A stretch of DNA of 64,000 nt from Pseudomonas viridiflava (GCF_900590755.1 NZ_UUOC01000025.1:248001-312000), one strand, 5' to 3'. Positions 53,545-63,616 are shown, counted from the stretch's first letter. Program-made: numbers and translations. Notes: a model not told the origin generated them from the sequence alone.

Positions 53545-54894
53545 CTACGGCCGGTTGATCTCTTCATCCTCCACAGCCGTCGCCACAACGACCTCTTCGG
53601 GCTCGGGCTCCGGCTCAACCACAGGCTCGACCGCCGTCTGCATCTGATCCTGAACTACCTGCTCATCAACACGTGGATCCAGCGCCACTACCAGTGGCGA
53701 GCTTGACATGCTGTCCGGCATCGCGATGTGGTGCAGCGGTGCATCGTCGACCTGGTGCAAGTGCGTCACTGCTTTCGGACGAATCAACAACACCAGCACG
53801 AACGCCGTGAAACTGACGAACGCATAGAGCATGTTGCTGCCGAGCATTTGCATCAGCGCACCGGCGGCGAGTGGCCCAATACTCGCGCCGATGCCGAAGG
53901 TCATCAGCAACATGGCGGTCAGCGACACCCGGCGCTCGGCCTCGACGTGGTCATTGGCAAACGCCACGGCCAGCGGATACAGGCTGAATTGGATCATTGA
54001 AGCAATGAAGCCCACCACGAACAGCACTTCCAGCGGCATGCTCGGCAGTACGGCAAGGGGCAGCGCCGCCACCGCCAACATACCGGCGAAGGCTCGCATC
54101 AGCTTGGCGCGATCATAACGATCCGACAGCAGACCCAATGGCCACTGCACCAGCAGCCCGGCCATGATGCAGGTACCCATGAACATACCGACATGCTCGG
54201 TGGATAAGCCCTGCTGCGCGGCATACAAAGGCGCCAGACCGTAAAACGAGCCGATCATCAGCCCGGCACCCAGAATGGTCGTCAGCGACTGCGGCACCCG
54301 ACTGATAAAGAAACGCGGCTCCAACGGCGCCGGATGCAAAGGCGCGGGGTGGATGCTGCGAGTCATGGCAACCGGCACCAGGCACAGGGCGAAACACATC
54401 GCCACCAGCATCAACAGCTCCGGCCCAAGCCCCGGATGCACTACCAGAATCATCTGGCCCAACACCAGGCCAAGGTACGACGCGATCATGTAACCGCTGA
54501 ACACCTTACCCCGCTGCTTGGCTGCAGCCTGCTCATTGAGCCAGCTCTCAACGACCATGTACTGACACATCATCCCCAGGCCGACGATCATCCGTAGAAA
54601 CAGCCAGGCCGGCAGCCAGTTAATCAACCCCAGGCCCAGCACCGCCGCGCCGACAACACCGGCGCACGTCGCATAAGCCCGGATATGCCCTACCCGGCCA
54701 ATCAGCCGGTGCCCCACTTTGCCACCCAGCACCAGGCCGACATAGTTCGCCGCCATCAAGGCACCGATCCACAGCCCGTCCACCTGATCGGCAGACAAGC
54801 GCAAGGCAAGGTAAGTACTCAAAAGACCCGAGCCGATCAACATCATCAGCGAAGCGAAATAGAGACCCTGAAAAGACTTCCAGATTTGGCGCAT
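53545..54894 (-). CDS. MFS transporter, YcaD-like
   Basis: 449 residues with about twelve hydrophobic segments (for example LYFASLMMLIGSGLLSTYLAL, VVGFIASMIQFSLYPLAVAFA). A cytoplasmic loop and the LSDRYDRAKLMRAFAGM motif separate the halves. The C-terminal 60 residues are an acidic, Pro/Glu/Val-rich tail (PVVEPEPEPEEVVVATAVEDEE). The substrate is unknown. The glutamine-synthetase-like gene lies 52 bases upstream on the same strand, which might point to an amine or amino acid substrate; this is speculative. Confidence 0.88.
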   Translation of the reverse strand: MRQIWKSFQGLYFASLMMLIGSGLLSTYLALRLSADQVDGLWIGALMAANYVGLVLGGKVGHRLIGRVGHIRAYATCAGVVGAAVLGLGLINWLPAWLFLRMIVGLGMMCQYMVVESWLNEQAAAKQRGKVFSGYMIASYLGLVLGQMILVVHPGLGPELLMLVAMCFALCLVPVAMTRSIHPAPLHPAPLEPRFFISRVPQSLTTILGAGLMIGSFYGLAPLYAAQQGLSTEHVGMFMGTCIMAGLLVQWPLGLLSDRYDRAKLMRAFAGMLAVAALPLAVLPSMPLEVLFVVGFIASMIQFSLYPLAVAFANDHVEAERRVSLTAMLLMTFGIGASIGPLAAGALMQMLGSNMLYAFVSFTAFVLVLLIRPKAVTHLHQVDDAPLHHIAMPDSMSSSPLVVALDPRVDEQVVQDQMQTAVEPVVEPEPEPEEVVVATAVEDEEINRP

Positions 54895-54946
54895 CGACTT
54901 TCCAAAAATAGGGAGCCATCAGAATGGATGACTCCTAAACAGCGTA

Positions 54947-56290
54947 TTAAGCCTGGGCAGCCAGAACTCGCCGCTCCCAAGGGGTGATTTCATCGAGGAA
55001 ACTGGTCAATTCCATACTCTTCGATGCGATGTAGCCTTCGATAAACTCATGACCAAACAGTTCCTTGGCCAACTGACTGCGTTTCAGACGTTCCACAGCG
55101 GCATGTAAGGTACATGGCAATGACAAATGATCGGGCACCTGGATTTCACCCTGAATCGGCGCCGTCGGCTCAAGCTCGCGCTCCATGCCATACAGCCCCG
55201 CTGCAAGGCTGGCGGCGATGGCCAGATAAGGGTTGGCGTCGGCACCCGGCAAACGGTTTTCCACACGTCTCGCCACCGGCGCACTGGCGGGAATGCGCAA
55301 GCCTGCTGCCCGATTGTCATGGGACCAACACGCATTGTTTGGCGAGGCGAATGGGTGGCACAGACGTTGATAGGAATTCACATTCGGCGCAAACAACGCC
55401 GTGAAATCTGCCATGCACGCTTGCTGCCCGGCAATGAAGTGCCTGAACGCCGGGGTGGCCTGCCCTGCTTCGTCGTTGAAGACGTTGATGCCTGTGGCGG
55501 ATTCCACCACACTCTGGTGAATGTGCATTGAGCTGCCGGCCGTGTGCGCCAGAGGTTTGGCCATGCACACCGCAATCAAGCCATGCTTGAGGGCCACTTC
55601 CTTGAGCAGATGTTTGAAGAGAAAAGTCTGATCGGCGAGCAGCAATGGGTCGCCGTGCCAAAGGTTGATCTCGAACTGGCTGACGCCCATTTCGTGCATG
55701 AAGGTATCGCGAGGCAAACCCAGCGCCGCCATGCACCGGTAAACCTCGTTGAAAAACGGCCGCAGGCCATTGTTGGAACTGATGCTGAAGGCAGAGTGGC
55801 CGTCCTCGCGTCGACCATCCAGCCCCTTGGGTGGCTGGAATGCCTGAGCCGGGTCCGGATTGGGCGCGAAGACGAAAAACTCAAGCTCGGTAGCGACCAC
55901 CGGTGCAAGGCCGCGCTCGGCGTAGCGAGCGATGACGCTTTTCAGCTGCTGACGGGTGGACAGGCTGCAACCGCCGCCGCCCAGCTCCTCGACATCACAA
56001 ATAGCCAGCGCGCGGGGCTCGGTACTCCAGGGCGAGGGATGAACTTGCCGAGGGTCGGGGCTCATTGCAACGTCGCCGTCGTCGCTGCCGTAGAAACGCG
56101 ACGGTGGGTAACCGCCCATGATGCATTGCAGCAAAACACCCCGCGCCATCTGCAAGCGCCGGCCTTCCAGGAAGCCTTGGCCAGTCATGACCTTGCCCCG
56201 GGGCACGCCGTTCAGGTCTGGCGTGACGCATTCAATTTCATCAATACCGCTCAAACGCTGAGCGAGTGAATGGCTGCCCTCACTGGTCAT
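54947..56290 (-). CDS. Glutamine synthetase family protein (gamma-glutamylpolyamine synthetase-like)
   Basis: 447 residues. GS fold with VVATELEFFVF, GVSQFEINLWHGDPLL, AGSSMHIHQSV, NACWSHDNRAAGLRIP and VENRLPGADANPYLAIAASLAAGL. Its length and divergence from GlnA indicate the PuuA-type subfamily that couples glutamate to amines or polyamines, with ATP. The exact acceptor cannot be assigned. Unrelated to motility by function. It lies upstream of the MFS gene. Confidence 0.87.
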   Translation of the reverse strand: MTSEGSHSLAQRLSGIDEIECVTPDLNGVPRGKVMTGQGFLEGRRLQMARGVLLQCIMGGYPPSRFYGSDDGDVAMSPDPRQVHPSPWSTEPRALAICDVEELGGGGCSLSTRQQLKSVIARYAERGLAPVVATELEFFVFAPNPDPAQAFQPPKGLDGRREDGHSAFSISSNNGLRPFFNEVYRCMAALGLPRDTFMHEMGVSQFEINLWHGDPLLLADQTFLFKHLLKEVALKHGLIAVCMAKPLAHTAGSSMHIHQSVVESATGINVFNDEAGQATPAFRHFIAGQQACMADFTALFAPNVNSYQRLCHPFASPNNACWSHDNRAAGLRIPASAPVARRVENRLPGADANPYLAIAASLAAGLYGMERELEPTAPIQGEIQVPDHLSLPCTLHAAVERLKRSQLAKELFGHEFIEGYIASKSMELTSFLDEITPWERRVLAAQA

Positions 56291-56608
56291 GAAACCAATC
56301 CTTAGTTGCGTTCAAGAGTTGTGTTAAGCCGCCCTGCGGCGACGTGTACAAAATACGCATCGCCCGTGCGTAATATCAAGCACAAGAAGTAAAGGATAAA
56401 CCATGGAAAAAACCGAGCCATGACCGAGGGCATTAACTCCTCACACCCACATGGCGCCGACACCCAACGATCAAGATTGGCCGGGTTTTTGCTTTTGCTT
56501 CCCTGACCTGTGCGAGCGTCAGTTCTATGGCAGTGCGCAGGTGTAGGAAAATCCCTCGGCTCCGTGGGCTGGGATGCTCAATAACCTGAAAAAGAAGTGC
56601 GGCACTTA
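56291..56608. other. Divergent promoter region before the second glycan island
   Basis: 318 bases without a gene. No sigma-54 or FliA box is convincing. A GTG at 56597 could extend the next gene by four codons. Confidence 0.6.
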
Positions 56609-57727
56609 ATGGCCAGAACCACTCCAGTCACTCGCCCTCTGCTCCCTCCTCTTGAAGAGTTCATGCCCTATCTGGAAAGAATATGGGACAGCAAGCAGTT
56701 GACTAACGGAGGACCGTTTCACGCGCAACTCGAAAAAGAATTGGCCGAGTACCTGGGTGTCGAGCACCTCTCGCTTTTTTCCAACGGTACACTGGCACTG
56801 GTCACCGCGCTGCAAGCCTTGCGGATTACGGGCGAGGTCATCACCACGCCCTACTCCTTCGTGGCCACCGCGCACTCTTTGCTCTGGAATGGATTGAAGC
56901 CGGTCTTCGTCGATATCGACCCCAAGACCTACAACATGGACCCTGAGCGAATCGAACAAGCCATCACTCCGGCAACCACGGCGATCATGCCGGTGCATTG
57001 CTACGGAATCCCTTGCGACGTGGAGGCCATTGAGCGAATCGCAGATCGCCACGGCCTGAAGGTCATCTACGACGCCGCCCACGCGTTCGGGGTCCGTCAC
57101 GAAGGGCAAAGCCTGCTCAGGCACGGGGATCTGTCGATCCTCAGCTTTCACGCGACCAAAGTGTTCAACACCTTCGAAGGCGGCGCGATTATCTGCCCCG
57201 ACGCGAAAACCAAGAAACGCATCGATTACCTGAAAAACTTCGGCTTCGCCGATGAAGTCACGGTCGTCGCGCCGGGTATCAACGGCAAGATGAGCGAAAT
57301 CAATGCGGCCTTCGGCCTGCTCCAGTTGAAGTACATTGACGACGCCTTGCTTAGAAGAAAGCGCATCGACACGCGCTATCGGGAAATACTCGCCGAGGTT
57401 CCAGGTATTGATATCGCCTGGTCGCCCAAGCAAGAGCATAACTACTCTTACTTTCCCATTCTGGTGAGCGATGATTTTCCGTTGGCTCGCGACCAACTGT
57501 ATGAGCGATTCCGCAGCCGCGACATTCTGGTACGCCGCTATTTTTATCCGCTGATTTCAACCTTTTCAATGTACCGGAACTTCGAGTCAGCGCGAGACGG
57601 CAGCCTGCCGGTCGCAACAGACCGCTCGAACCGGATACTTTGCCTGCCCATTTTCGACAGTCTGTCCGATGACGAATTTGCCAACATCATCGACGTTATT
57701 GTCACTGCCAACAGCGAGAACCTGTAA
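56609..57727 (+). CDS. DegT/DnrJ-family sugar aminotransferase, VioA-like
   Basis: 372 residues. The PLP lysine is K184 (LSFHATKVFNTFEGG) and YDAAHAFGVR gives the cofactor Asp. TTPYSFVATAHSLLWNGLKPVFVDID and INGKMSEINAAFGLLQL are family signatures. It likely converts a dTDP-4-keto-6-deoxyhexose to a 4-amino sugar such as viosamine, the sugar of P. syringae flagellin glycan. It differs from PseC of this window, so a second amino sugar is implied. The TGA of this gene overlaps the next ATG (TAATG). Confidence 0.85.
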   Translation: MARTTPVTRPLLPPLEEFMPYLERIWDSKQLTNGGPFHAQLEKELAEYLGVEHLSLFSNGTLALVTALQALRITGEVITTPYSFVATAHSLLWNGLKPVFVDIDPKTYNMDPERIEQAITPATTAIMPVHCYGIPCDVEAIERIADRHGLKVIYDAAHAFGVRHEGQSLLRHGDLSILSFHATKVFNTFEGGAIICPDAKTKKRIDYLKNFGFADEVTVVAPGINGKMSEINAAFGLLQLKYIDDALLRRKRIDTRYREILAEVPGIDIAWSPKQEHNYSYFPILVSDDFPLARDQLYERFRSRDILVRRYFYPLISTFSMYRNFESARDGSLPVATDRSNRILCLPIFDSLSDDEFANIIDVIVTANSENL

Positions 57728-58449
57728 TGCGTACGTGCCCGCTTTGTGCATCCCGCTTTCCCAATTTTTTCCCGCTGCCCGTGGGCTTTCTGCAATTTCT
57801 TCACAACCTCAATGTTCACTACTCAGGTGAAGATTTCGAGACCATGAATATCGGGCAATACAGCTGCCCGGTCTGCAACTCGTCCGATCGTGACCGGCTG
57901 TATTCATTGTTTGTGCAGCAGTTGCTGGAGCGTCCGCAGGGCAGGCCATTACGCATACTCGATATCGCGCCAGCGCCGATATTGTCCGGATTTCTGCGCG
58001 ACATCCCTGACTCGATCTATCGCTCCGGCGACTTGTTCTCGCCGTTGGCCGACGACGTGGTCGACATTACTGACATGAATATCTACGCCGATAATTCCTT
58101 CGATTTCATCGTCTGCTCCCACGTCCTGGAACATGTGCCTGACGACGCAGCGGCCATTTCCGAGCTTTATCGCGTACTCGCCCCTGGGGGCTCGGCCATT
58201 CTCATGGTGCCTATCCTGTTGACGGCGACCGAGACCGATGAAGACCCGGACGAAAAAGATGTGACTGAGCGTTGGGCGCGTTTCGGTCAGGACGATCACA
58301 TTCGCATGTATGCCAAAGATGACTTTCTGGCTCGACTGGCAAAAGGCGGGTTTCAGATTACTGCGTTGGGATCTGACGCATTCAGTCCTGGCACCTTCAC
58401 TAAACATGGCATTACGGACAAGTCCGTTCTTTATATTGGTCGCAAGTGA
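57727..58449 (+). CDS. SAM-dependent methyltransferase with N-terminal zinc-binding motif
   Basis: 240 residues. Two CPxC pairs (C4/C7 in CPLC and C47/C50 in CPVC) suggest a zinc ribbon. A class I methyltransferase fold follows: ILDIAPAPILSGFL (degenerate motif I), DMNIYADNSFDFIVCSHVLEHVPD and LYRVLAPGGSAILMVPI. The substrate is unknown; context suggests methylation of the 4-amino sugar or its acyl group. Its ATG overlaps the aminotransferase stop by one base. Confidence 0.83.
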   Translation: MRTCPLCASRFPNFFPLPVGFLQFLHNLNVHYSGEDFETMNIGQYSCPVCNSSDRDRLYSLFVQQLLERPQGRPLRILDIAPAPILSGFLRDIPDSIYRSGDLFSPLADDVVDITDMNIYADNSFDFIVCSHVLEHVPDDAAAISELYRVLAPGGSAILMVPILLTATETDEDPDEKDVTERWARFGQDDHIRMYAKDDFLARLAKGGFQITALGSDAFSPGTFTKHGITDKSVLYIGRK

Positions 58450-58509
58450 TAGCCGGATTCGAATCCTTTCGGAACACAGGCTTCTACCCTTTAATACCAA
58501 GGTAATCAG

Positions 58510-61500
58510 ATGAATTCTTCACGACTGGTCAGCATTGTCATCCCTGCCTACAAGGCTGACTTTTTTGAAGCCGCTCTGGTCAGCGCCATGCGCCAGAACC
58601 ACGATGAAATTGAAATCGTGGTGACCGATGACTGTCGTAATGATTCCATCCGAACCATTGTCGAACAGAAGCGCGAATCCAGTCGTTTTCCGATCCGCTA
58701 CTTCCGTAATGACTCGTCTCTGGGTGAAGCCCTCAACGCGGCCCGTGGCGTTTCCCTGGCGCAAGGGGACTACGTCAAGTTCCTGTATGACGACGACATT
58801 CTGGTACCCGATTGCGTACGCCTGCTTTTTGATGTGATGGAGCGTAATCCCAATATTTCGATCGCGACCTCGGCGCGCAGGGTCATCGACGAAAACGGCG
58901 AGTTCCTTCAAGGCTACTCGGTCACCGCCTTTCCGTTCGAACATAACGTGGTGCTCGATGGCCCGGAGGTTGCCTCGTTCCTCTCGCAATGGCCGCTGAA
59001 CTTCATTGGTGAACCCACCTGTGTAATGTGCCGGCGAGCGGACGTCCTGGCCTATGGTGACGAGATCATGTCGCTTAACGGCGAATCCATTCACTGGCTG
59101 GGCGACGTAGCGCTTTATCTGAAGCTTCTGCGCCAGGGTGATGTGGCAATGTTGCAGCGTCCGCTCTCCTATTTCCGCGTATCGAACCTGCAGAGCAGCA
59201 ACCACGCCCGGGAGAACCCTGGAATCTCGGACGCCGGTCATGCCAACCATTACAAAATGACCCATGAACTGGGCTGGCGCCGGGAAATAGCCGACAACAA
59301 GCTGGTAAAGGTCGCGCCACTTTCAAATCCTGAAAATTTCACGCGCATGGATTTGCATGCCTGCTTTACCTGGGAATCGCCTATTGCCACAGCGAACCAG
59401 AAAGTCAACGCCTGGGTTGGCAAACATGCTCCCACGACGGTCCAGCAGACGCTGATCAATCGCTACATGGACTTGAATGAAGGCGGCCCATCCTTCGGCA
59501 TCGTCATCAGCGACCCGCACAACCAGCCGGATCGACTCATGACGACGCTGACCAGCCTGGTCAACGCGTGCCCGTCCTTTGCGCGCCTGCATATACTCGT
59601 GCTGTCGCCCAGAAACGATCTGCCTCGCAGTGTTTTTGGGCAGCGCCTGCAATGGCTGGAATGCAAGGCTTATGACAAGCCTGCAGTTCTCAATCAAGTG
59701 CTGCAGGAATATGACTTCGACTGGATGGTGCAGGTCAGCGCAGGCAGCGTGTTTACCTTGGGCGGCTTGCAGCGCACGGCGATCAAGATTCTTGACGAGC
59801 CAGGCTGTCGTGCCATTTATGGCGACGAAATCGTCCGTCAGTCCAGCGGTGTCAAAGGCTTGGCATTTCGTCCGGACTTCAACCTCGACTACCTGCTCAG
59901 CCTGCCCATGGCGATGAGCAAACACTGGTTTTTCAATCGTCAGAGTGCTCTGGATGCCGGCGGATTCAATGCTGCATTGCCCCAGGCGCTTGAACTGGAT
60001 CTGATACTGCGCCTGATCGAGAGCGAGGGCCTGGAAGGGTTGGCCCACGTAACCGAGCCGCTGGTGGAATATGACGCAGATCCTCTGGAAGAGAACCCGG
60101 ACGAAATAGCTGCCATCCAGCGTCATCTTTACACCCGAGGGTACCAGAACAGCTCGGTTGCCCAGCCCCAGCGCAAGCTTTATCGGGTCAACTATGGCCA
60201 CACCCACCAGCCGCTGGTGTCGATCATCATTCCAACCCGGGACCAGCTCAGCTATCTGCAACGGTGCATTGAAAGCATCTTTGAGAAAACCAGCTATCCA
60301 CACTATGAAATCATCATCGTGGATAACAACAGCGAAGCCGAGGACGCAGTGCAGTGGCTTGCCGGTGTAGAAGCGATGCAGGACGCAAAGATCCGCGTGC
60401 TGCGTTATCCCCACGCATTCAACTATTCAGCCATCAACAATATGGCGGCCCAGCAGGCACGTGGTGAATACCTGGTGCTGCTCAATAACGACACCGCTGT
60501 CCTGCACAATGACTGGCTGGAAAATCTGCTCAATCATGCACTGCGCCCTGAAGTCGGTATCGTGGGTGCGAAATTGTTGTACCTCAATGGCACCGTTCAG
60601 CACGCTGGCGTCGTCATGGGGCTCAACGGCCCGGCCTCTCACTTGTTCATCACCCAACCCGGGGACGCTCAGGGCTACATGCAGCGGTTACAAACGGACC
60701 AGAACTACAGCGCCGTCACCGGTGCCTGCCTGATGATCCGCAAATCGCTATATGAAGAAGTGAACGGGCTCGAAGAAACAGATTTCAAGGTTTCTTATAA
60801 CGACGTCGATCTCTGTCTGAAGGTCAAGGCCACCGGGCATCTTACTGTCTGGACTCCTTATACCGTTCTGCTTCACGAGGCCCACGTCAGCCAGTCGAAG
60901 CTGGACACGGAAGAGCAAGCCATCAAGGATGCACGCTTCGCGCAGGAAAAAGATGCCATTTACAAAAAATGGCTGCCCGCCATGCTGCGCGACCCGGCCT
61001 ACAACGAAAACCTGTGGGCCAACGGACAGAACGCCCAACTGGAAACCAACAACGAATTGACCTGGCGACCTCTGTCGTGGCGCCCGTTGCCAGTGGTTCT
61101 GGTGCAACCGCTGCGAGCGCCAGGCCTGGGAAGTGAGCGCCTCACGGCGCCCCTTGCTTCGCTGCGCAACGACATGAAAGTCGACGCAATCCTGTGCCAC
61201 GAACACCTGTCGATTCCGCAAATCTTGCGACTGAATCCGGACAGCATCGTGATTCAGCGCCCGATTAACGCTGAGGAACTGCAAAACCTGCAGTTGCTGA
61301 AGACGTTCACCAAAACGTTCAAAGTCTACGATCTGGAGCAATATCCGCACTCAGCCCTGCGTCCGTCGGCCCATGGCCAGGACATCCATGCACAACTGCG
61401 CGAAGGCTTGAGCCTGGTTGACCGCGTGGTGGTTCCAACCGAAGCACTGGCAGCGGTCTTGTCCGATATCCATGGGGATATTCAGGTTATTCCCACGCGA

Positions 61501-62058
61501 CTGGATGCCGATCGCTGGGCAAACCTGAAGTCGCTGCGACGCACGGGCAACAAGCCGCGAGTCGGCTGGATCGGTAGTGCCGATCAGGCCGATGACCTGG
61601 CGCTGATCGCCGAGGTCATCAAGCAGCTTGCCAACACGGTTGACTGGATCGTCATGGGCCCCTGCCCCGCTAATCTGCGGCCTTACGTACGGGAACTGCG
61701 TACCGCTGTCGACGGCGAACTACGCCCCGGCATCCTGGCCAGCCTGAATCTGGACCTTGCTGTTGCACCCGCGCGGCAAACCTTGATTAACGAAAGCAAA
61801 AGCAACCTCGCATTGCTTGAGCTGGGTGCCTGTGCCGTCCCGGTCATTTGCAGCGATGTGGGTTGCTACAAGGGTGATCTGTCCGTGACCCGCGTGGCTA
61901 ATCAGGCTCAAGCCTGGCTAGAAGCGATTCAGGCTCATATCAATGACCTGGATACTGCTGAAAAAATGGGTGATCAACTTAAGCAGCAGGTGAAGAACGA
62001 CTGGCTGTTACAGGACGTCAATCTCGACGCCTGGAAAAAAATATGGCTGGGCGAATGA
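58510..62058 (+). CDS. Giant multidomain glycosyltransferase (1182 aa), GT2-GT2-GT4 architecture
   Basis: An N-terminal GT2 (1-about 230; VSIVIPAYKADFFEAALVSAM, VKFLYDDDILVPD), a degenerate GT-like middle (about 315-560; CRAIYGDEIVRQSSG, FRPDFNLDYLLSLPMAMSKHW), a second GT2 (about 580-850; PLVSIIIPTRDQLSYLQRCIESI, IIIVDNNSEAED, YNDVDLCLKVKATGHLTVWTP) and a GT4-like C-domain (about 895-1182; KPRVGWIGSADQADDLALIAEV, SKSNLALLELGACAVPVIC). Clearly paralogous to the 1194-residue protein at 30331-33915. AAGGT precedes the ATG. A role as flagellin glycosyltransferase building on the sugar made by the island is inferred. Confidence 0.87.
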   Translation: MNSSRLVSIVIPAYKADFFEAALVSAMRQNHDEIEIVVTDDCRNDSIRTIVEQKRESSRFPIRYFRNDSSLGEALNAARGVSLAQGDYVKFLYDDDILVPDCVRLLFDVMERNPNISIATSARRVIDENGEFLQGYSVTAFPFEHNVVLDGPEVASFLSQWPLNFIGEPTCVMCRRADVLAYGDEIMSLNGESIHWLGDVALYLKLLRQGDVAMLQRPLSYFRVSNLQSSNHARENPGISDAGHANHYKMTHELGWRREIADNKLVKVAPLSNPENFTRMDLHACFTWESPIATANQKVNAWVGKHAPTTVQQTLINRYMDLNEGGPSFGIVISDPHNQPDRLMTTLTSLVNACPSFARLHILVLSPRNDLPRSVFGQRLQWLECKAYDKPAVLNQVLQEYDFDWMVQVSAGSVFTLGGLQRTAIKILDEPGCRAIYGDEIVRQSSGVKGLAFRPDFNLDYLLSLPMAMSKHWFFNRQSALDAGGFNAALPQALELDLILRLIESEGLEGLAHVTEPLVEYDADPLEENPDEIAAIQRHLYTRGYQNSSVAQPQRKLYRVNYGHTHQPLVSIIIPTRDQLSYLQRCIESIFEKTSYPHYEIIIVDNNSEAEDAVQWLAGVEAMQDAKIRVLRYPHAFNYSAINNMAAQQARGEYLVLLNNDTAVLHNDWLENLLNHALRPEVGIVGAKLLYLNGTVQHAGVVMGLNGPASHLFITQPGDAQGYMQRLQTDQNYSAVTGACLMIRKSLYEEVNGLEETDFKVSYNDVDLCLKVKATGHLTVWTPYTVLLHEAHVSQSKLDTEEQAIKDARFAQEKDAIYKKWLPAMLRDPAYNENLWANGQNAQLETNNELTWRPLSWRPLPVVLVQPLRAPGLGSERLTAPLASLRNDMKVDAILCHEHLSIPQILRLNPDSIVIQRPINAEELQNLQLLKTFTKTFKVYDLEQYPHSALRPSAHGQDIHAQLREGLSLVDRVVVPTEALAAVLSDIHGDIQVIPTRLDADRWANLKSLRRTGNKPRVGWIGSADQADDLALIAEVIKQLANTVDWIVMGPCPANLRPYVRELRTAVDGELRPGILASLNLDLAVAPARQTLINESKSNLALLELGACAVPVICSDVGCYKGDLSVTRVANQAQAWLEAIQAHINDLDTAEKMGDQLKQQVKNDWLLQDVNLDAWKKIWLGE

Positions 62059-62078
62059 TCGTTTGACCGAATTCACCT

Positions 62079-62113
62079 CATCGGATGAAACGGCGCTTCG
62101 TTTCAATCCGATG
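62079..62113 (+). terminator. Stem-loop after the 1182-residue glycosyltransferase gene
   Basis: CATCGGATGAAAC pairs with GTTTCAATCCGATG with one bulged base. Only scattered T residues follow, so it could be an attenuator within the operon rather than a terminator. Confidence 0.45.
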
Positions 62114-62165
62114 ACTTATTGTCTTTAACCCGTGCATCACGCAGACAAAAACAGGATTTCTTACC

Positions 62166-62744
62166 ATGGCCACACCTTCTAAATTCGACAACGATACTTT
62201 CCAGCTCGCCCGGGATCACCTCAACAACTTCGTCAAGCGGGCTGCGGAAAAACTCAAGGATCAGACCGGTAAACTGCTGGAAGTCGGACCTCAGGAACGC
62301 TCTCTTGTGCGTGAAAGCTTCGGCAACTTTGCCGTGGACACCTTTGACATTGTCGACACTTACGGCCCGACCCTGGTGGGCGACATCACCAAGGTTAACG
62401 ACTTCATCGCCGAAAGCGCCTACGACTGTGTCGTCTGCATGGAAGTCATTGAGCATACGTTGAACCCTTTCGACACCATTAAAGAGATCCGACGGATTCT
62501 GAAACATGAGGGTTATCTGCTGATCTCGGCCCCTTTGAACTGGCGTATTCACGGCCCTACCCCTGACTGCTGGCGTATCACTGAACACGGCTGGAACGTG
62601 CTGCTGCGCGACTTCGATATCGTCGAAATCGATATCCTGGAAACCCCGGATCGCGAGCTGTTCCCAATCAAATACAACGTCCTCGCCCGATGCAACAAGT
62701 TCAAGGAGAGCAAGGACAGTGAACTGAAATTCCGCTACATATGA
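62166..62744 (+). CDS. Class I SAM-dependent methyltransferase
   Basis: 192 residues. Motif I KLLEVGPQERSLV, acidic loop DTFDIVDTYG, then DCVVCMEVIEHTLNPFDTIKEIRRILKHEGYLLISAPLNWRIHGP as in Methyltransf_11-type enzymes. AGGA lies 10 bases upstream of the ATG. Its TGA overlaps the ATG of the dioxygenase (ATGA), so both are co-translated. The substrate is unknown; an O-methyl on the flagellin sugar's acyl group is a plausible guess. Confidence 0.82.
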   Translation: MATPSKFDNDTFQLARDHLNNFVKRAAEKLKDQTGKLLEVGPQERSLVRESFGNFAVDTFDIVDTYGPTLVGDITKVNDFIAESAYDCVVCMEVIEHTLNPFDTIKEIRRILKHEGYLLISAPLNWRIHGPTPDCWRITEHGWNVLLRDFDIVEIDILETPDRELFPIKYNVLARCNKFKESKDSELKFRYI

Positions 62745-63574
62745 AGACCGCCATGAACAGTACAACCGAAGCGCTTGAATCACTCGTTGGTCAGCTTGAT
62801 TGCGAAACATTCGATCTTGAAGTGTTTCGTAAAACCGGTGTGTTCGTCATGCGCAATGCGATTCCGCGAGCGCTCATCGAATCCTGGCAAAGTGAGTGGA
62901 ATACGTTCCACGACTCGCTGATGCAGGAAGGCCGACAAGTGAATCAGGCCAACCCGGTTTCGCTGAATGAGCAATTGCCTGATGGCCTGGCTCATATGTA
63001 TCGCGAGGCGTTTTTTGCCGACACCATGAAGCAGGTTCTGGGCGATCACATTGCGCTGTATAACCATCGCTTTGTGATCAAGGACAAGCTCAGCCCGAAC
63101 AAGGTCTTCCTGCATCAGGACAGCTGCTATCACGTCGGCAACCTGAACAAATGCAGTGTCTTCATTCCATTGAGTATCGCTAACAAGGATAACGGCGGGA
63201 TGACGTTCCACGTCGGCTCACATCGGCTGGGCATGCTCGGCGATGCCGGTGAAATCAACCCGGCCAGCTTTGATATTCAATGGCCCAGCATAACTCCCGA
63301 ACTTGCTCCCGGTGATTTCGTCATCATGAACAGCCATTTGTGGCATGAGTCAGGCCCCAACGTTTCAGGCATCGATCGAATCATGGCCGACATTATCGTG
63401 CAGCCCGCCGACGACCCCACCGGGCAAGAGTTGATATGTGGCGAATGGCAGACCGATATTTTCTACTCGGCAAAAAATATCACCCGGCACTTCGTGAACT
63501 CACGAATACTCAAGCTGGTTAAGTATGAAAAAGAACTCGCACAACTGAGAGCTGACGCAAACCCGGCTAAATAA
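62741..63574 (+). CDS. Phytanoyl-CoA dioxygenase (PhyH) family protein
   Basis: 277 residues. The Fe(II) triad is visible as H125-x-D127 (FLHQDSCYHVG) and H202 (SHLWHESGPN); R213 (GIDRIMAD) may bind 2-oxoglutarate. The fold is the double-stranded beta helix of 2OG dioxygenases. In this operon it probably hydroxylates a sugar or its acyl chain. No published precedent for such a gene in flagellin glycosylation is known to me. Coupled to the methyltransferase by ATGA. Confidence 0.82.
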   Translation: MKTAMNSTTEALESLVGQLDCETFDLEVFRKTGVFVMRNAIPRALIESWQSEWNTFHDSLMQEGRQVNQANPVSLNEQLPDGLAHMYREAFFADTMKQVLGDHIALYNHRFVIKDKLSPNKVFLHQDSCYHVGNLNKCSVFIPLSIANKDNGGMTFHVGSHRLGMLGDAGEINPASFDIQWPSITPELAPGDFVIMNSHLWHESGPNVSGIDRIMADIIVQPADDPTGQELICGEWQTDIFYSAKNITRHFVNSRILKLVKYEKELAQLRADANPAK

Positions 63575-63582
63575 TCAGATAA

Positions 63583-63616
63583 ACAGGACCCTCACTGCCC
63601 GGGGTGAAGGTCCTGT
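63583..63616. terminator. Stem-loop between the convergent dioxygenase and ketoacyl synthase genes
   Basis: ACAGGACC pairs with GGTCCTGT, with a nested TCAC/GTGA hairpin in the loop. No clear T-run, so it is a candidate only. Confidence 0.5.
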
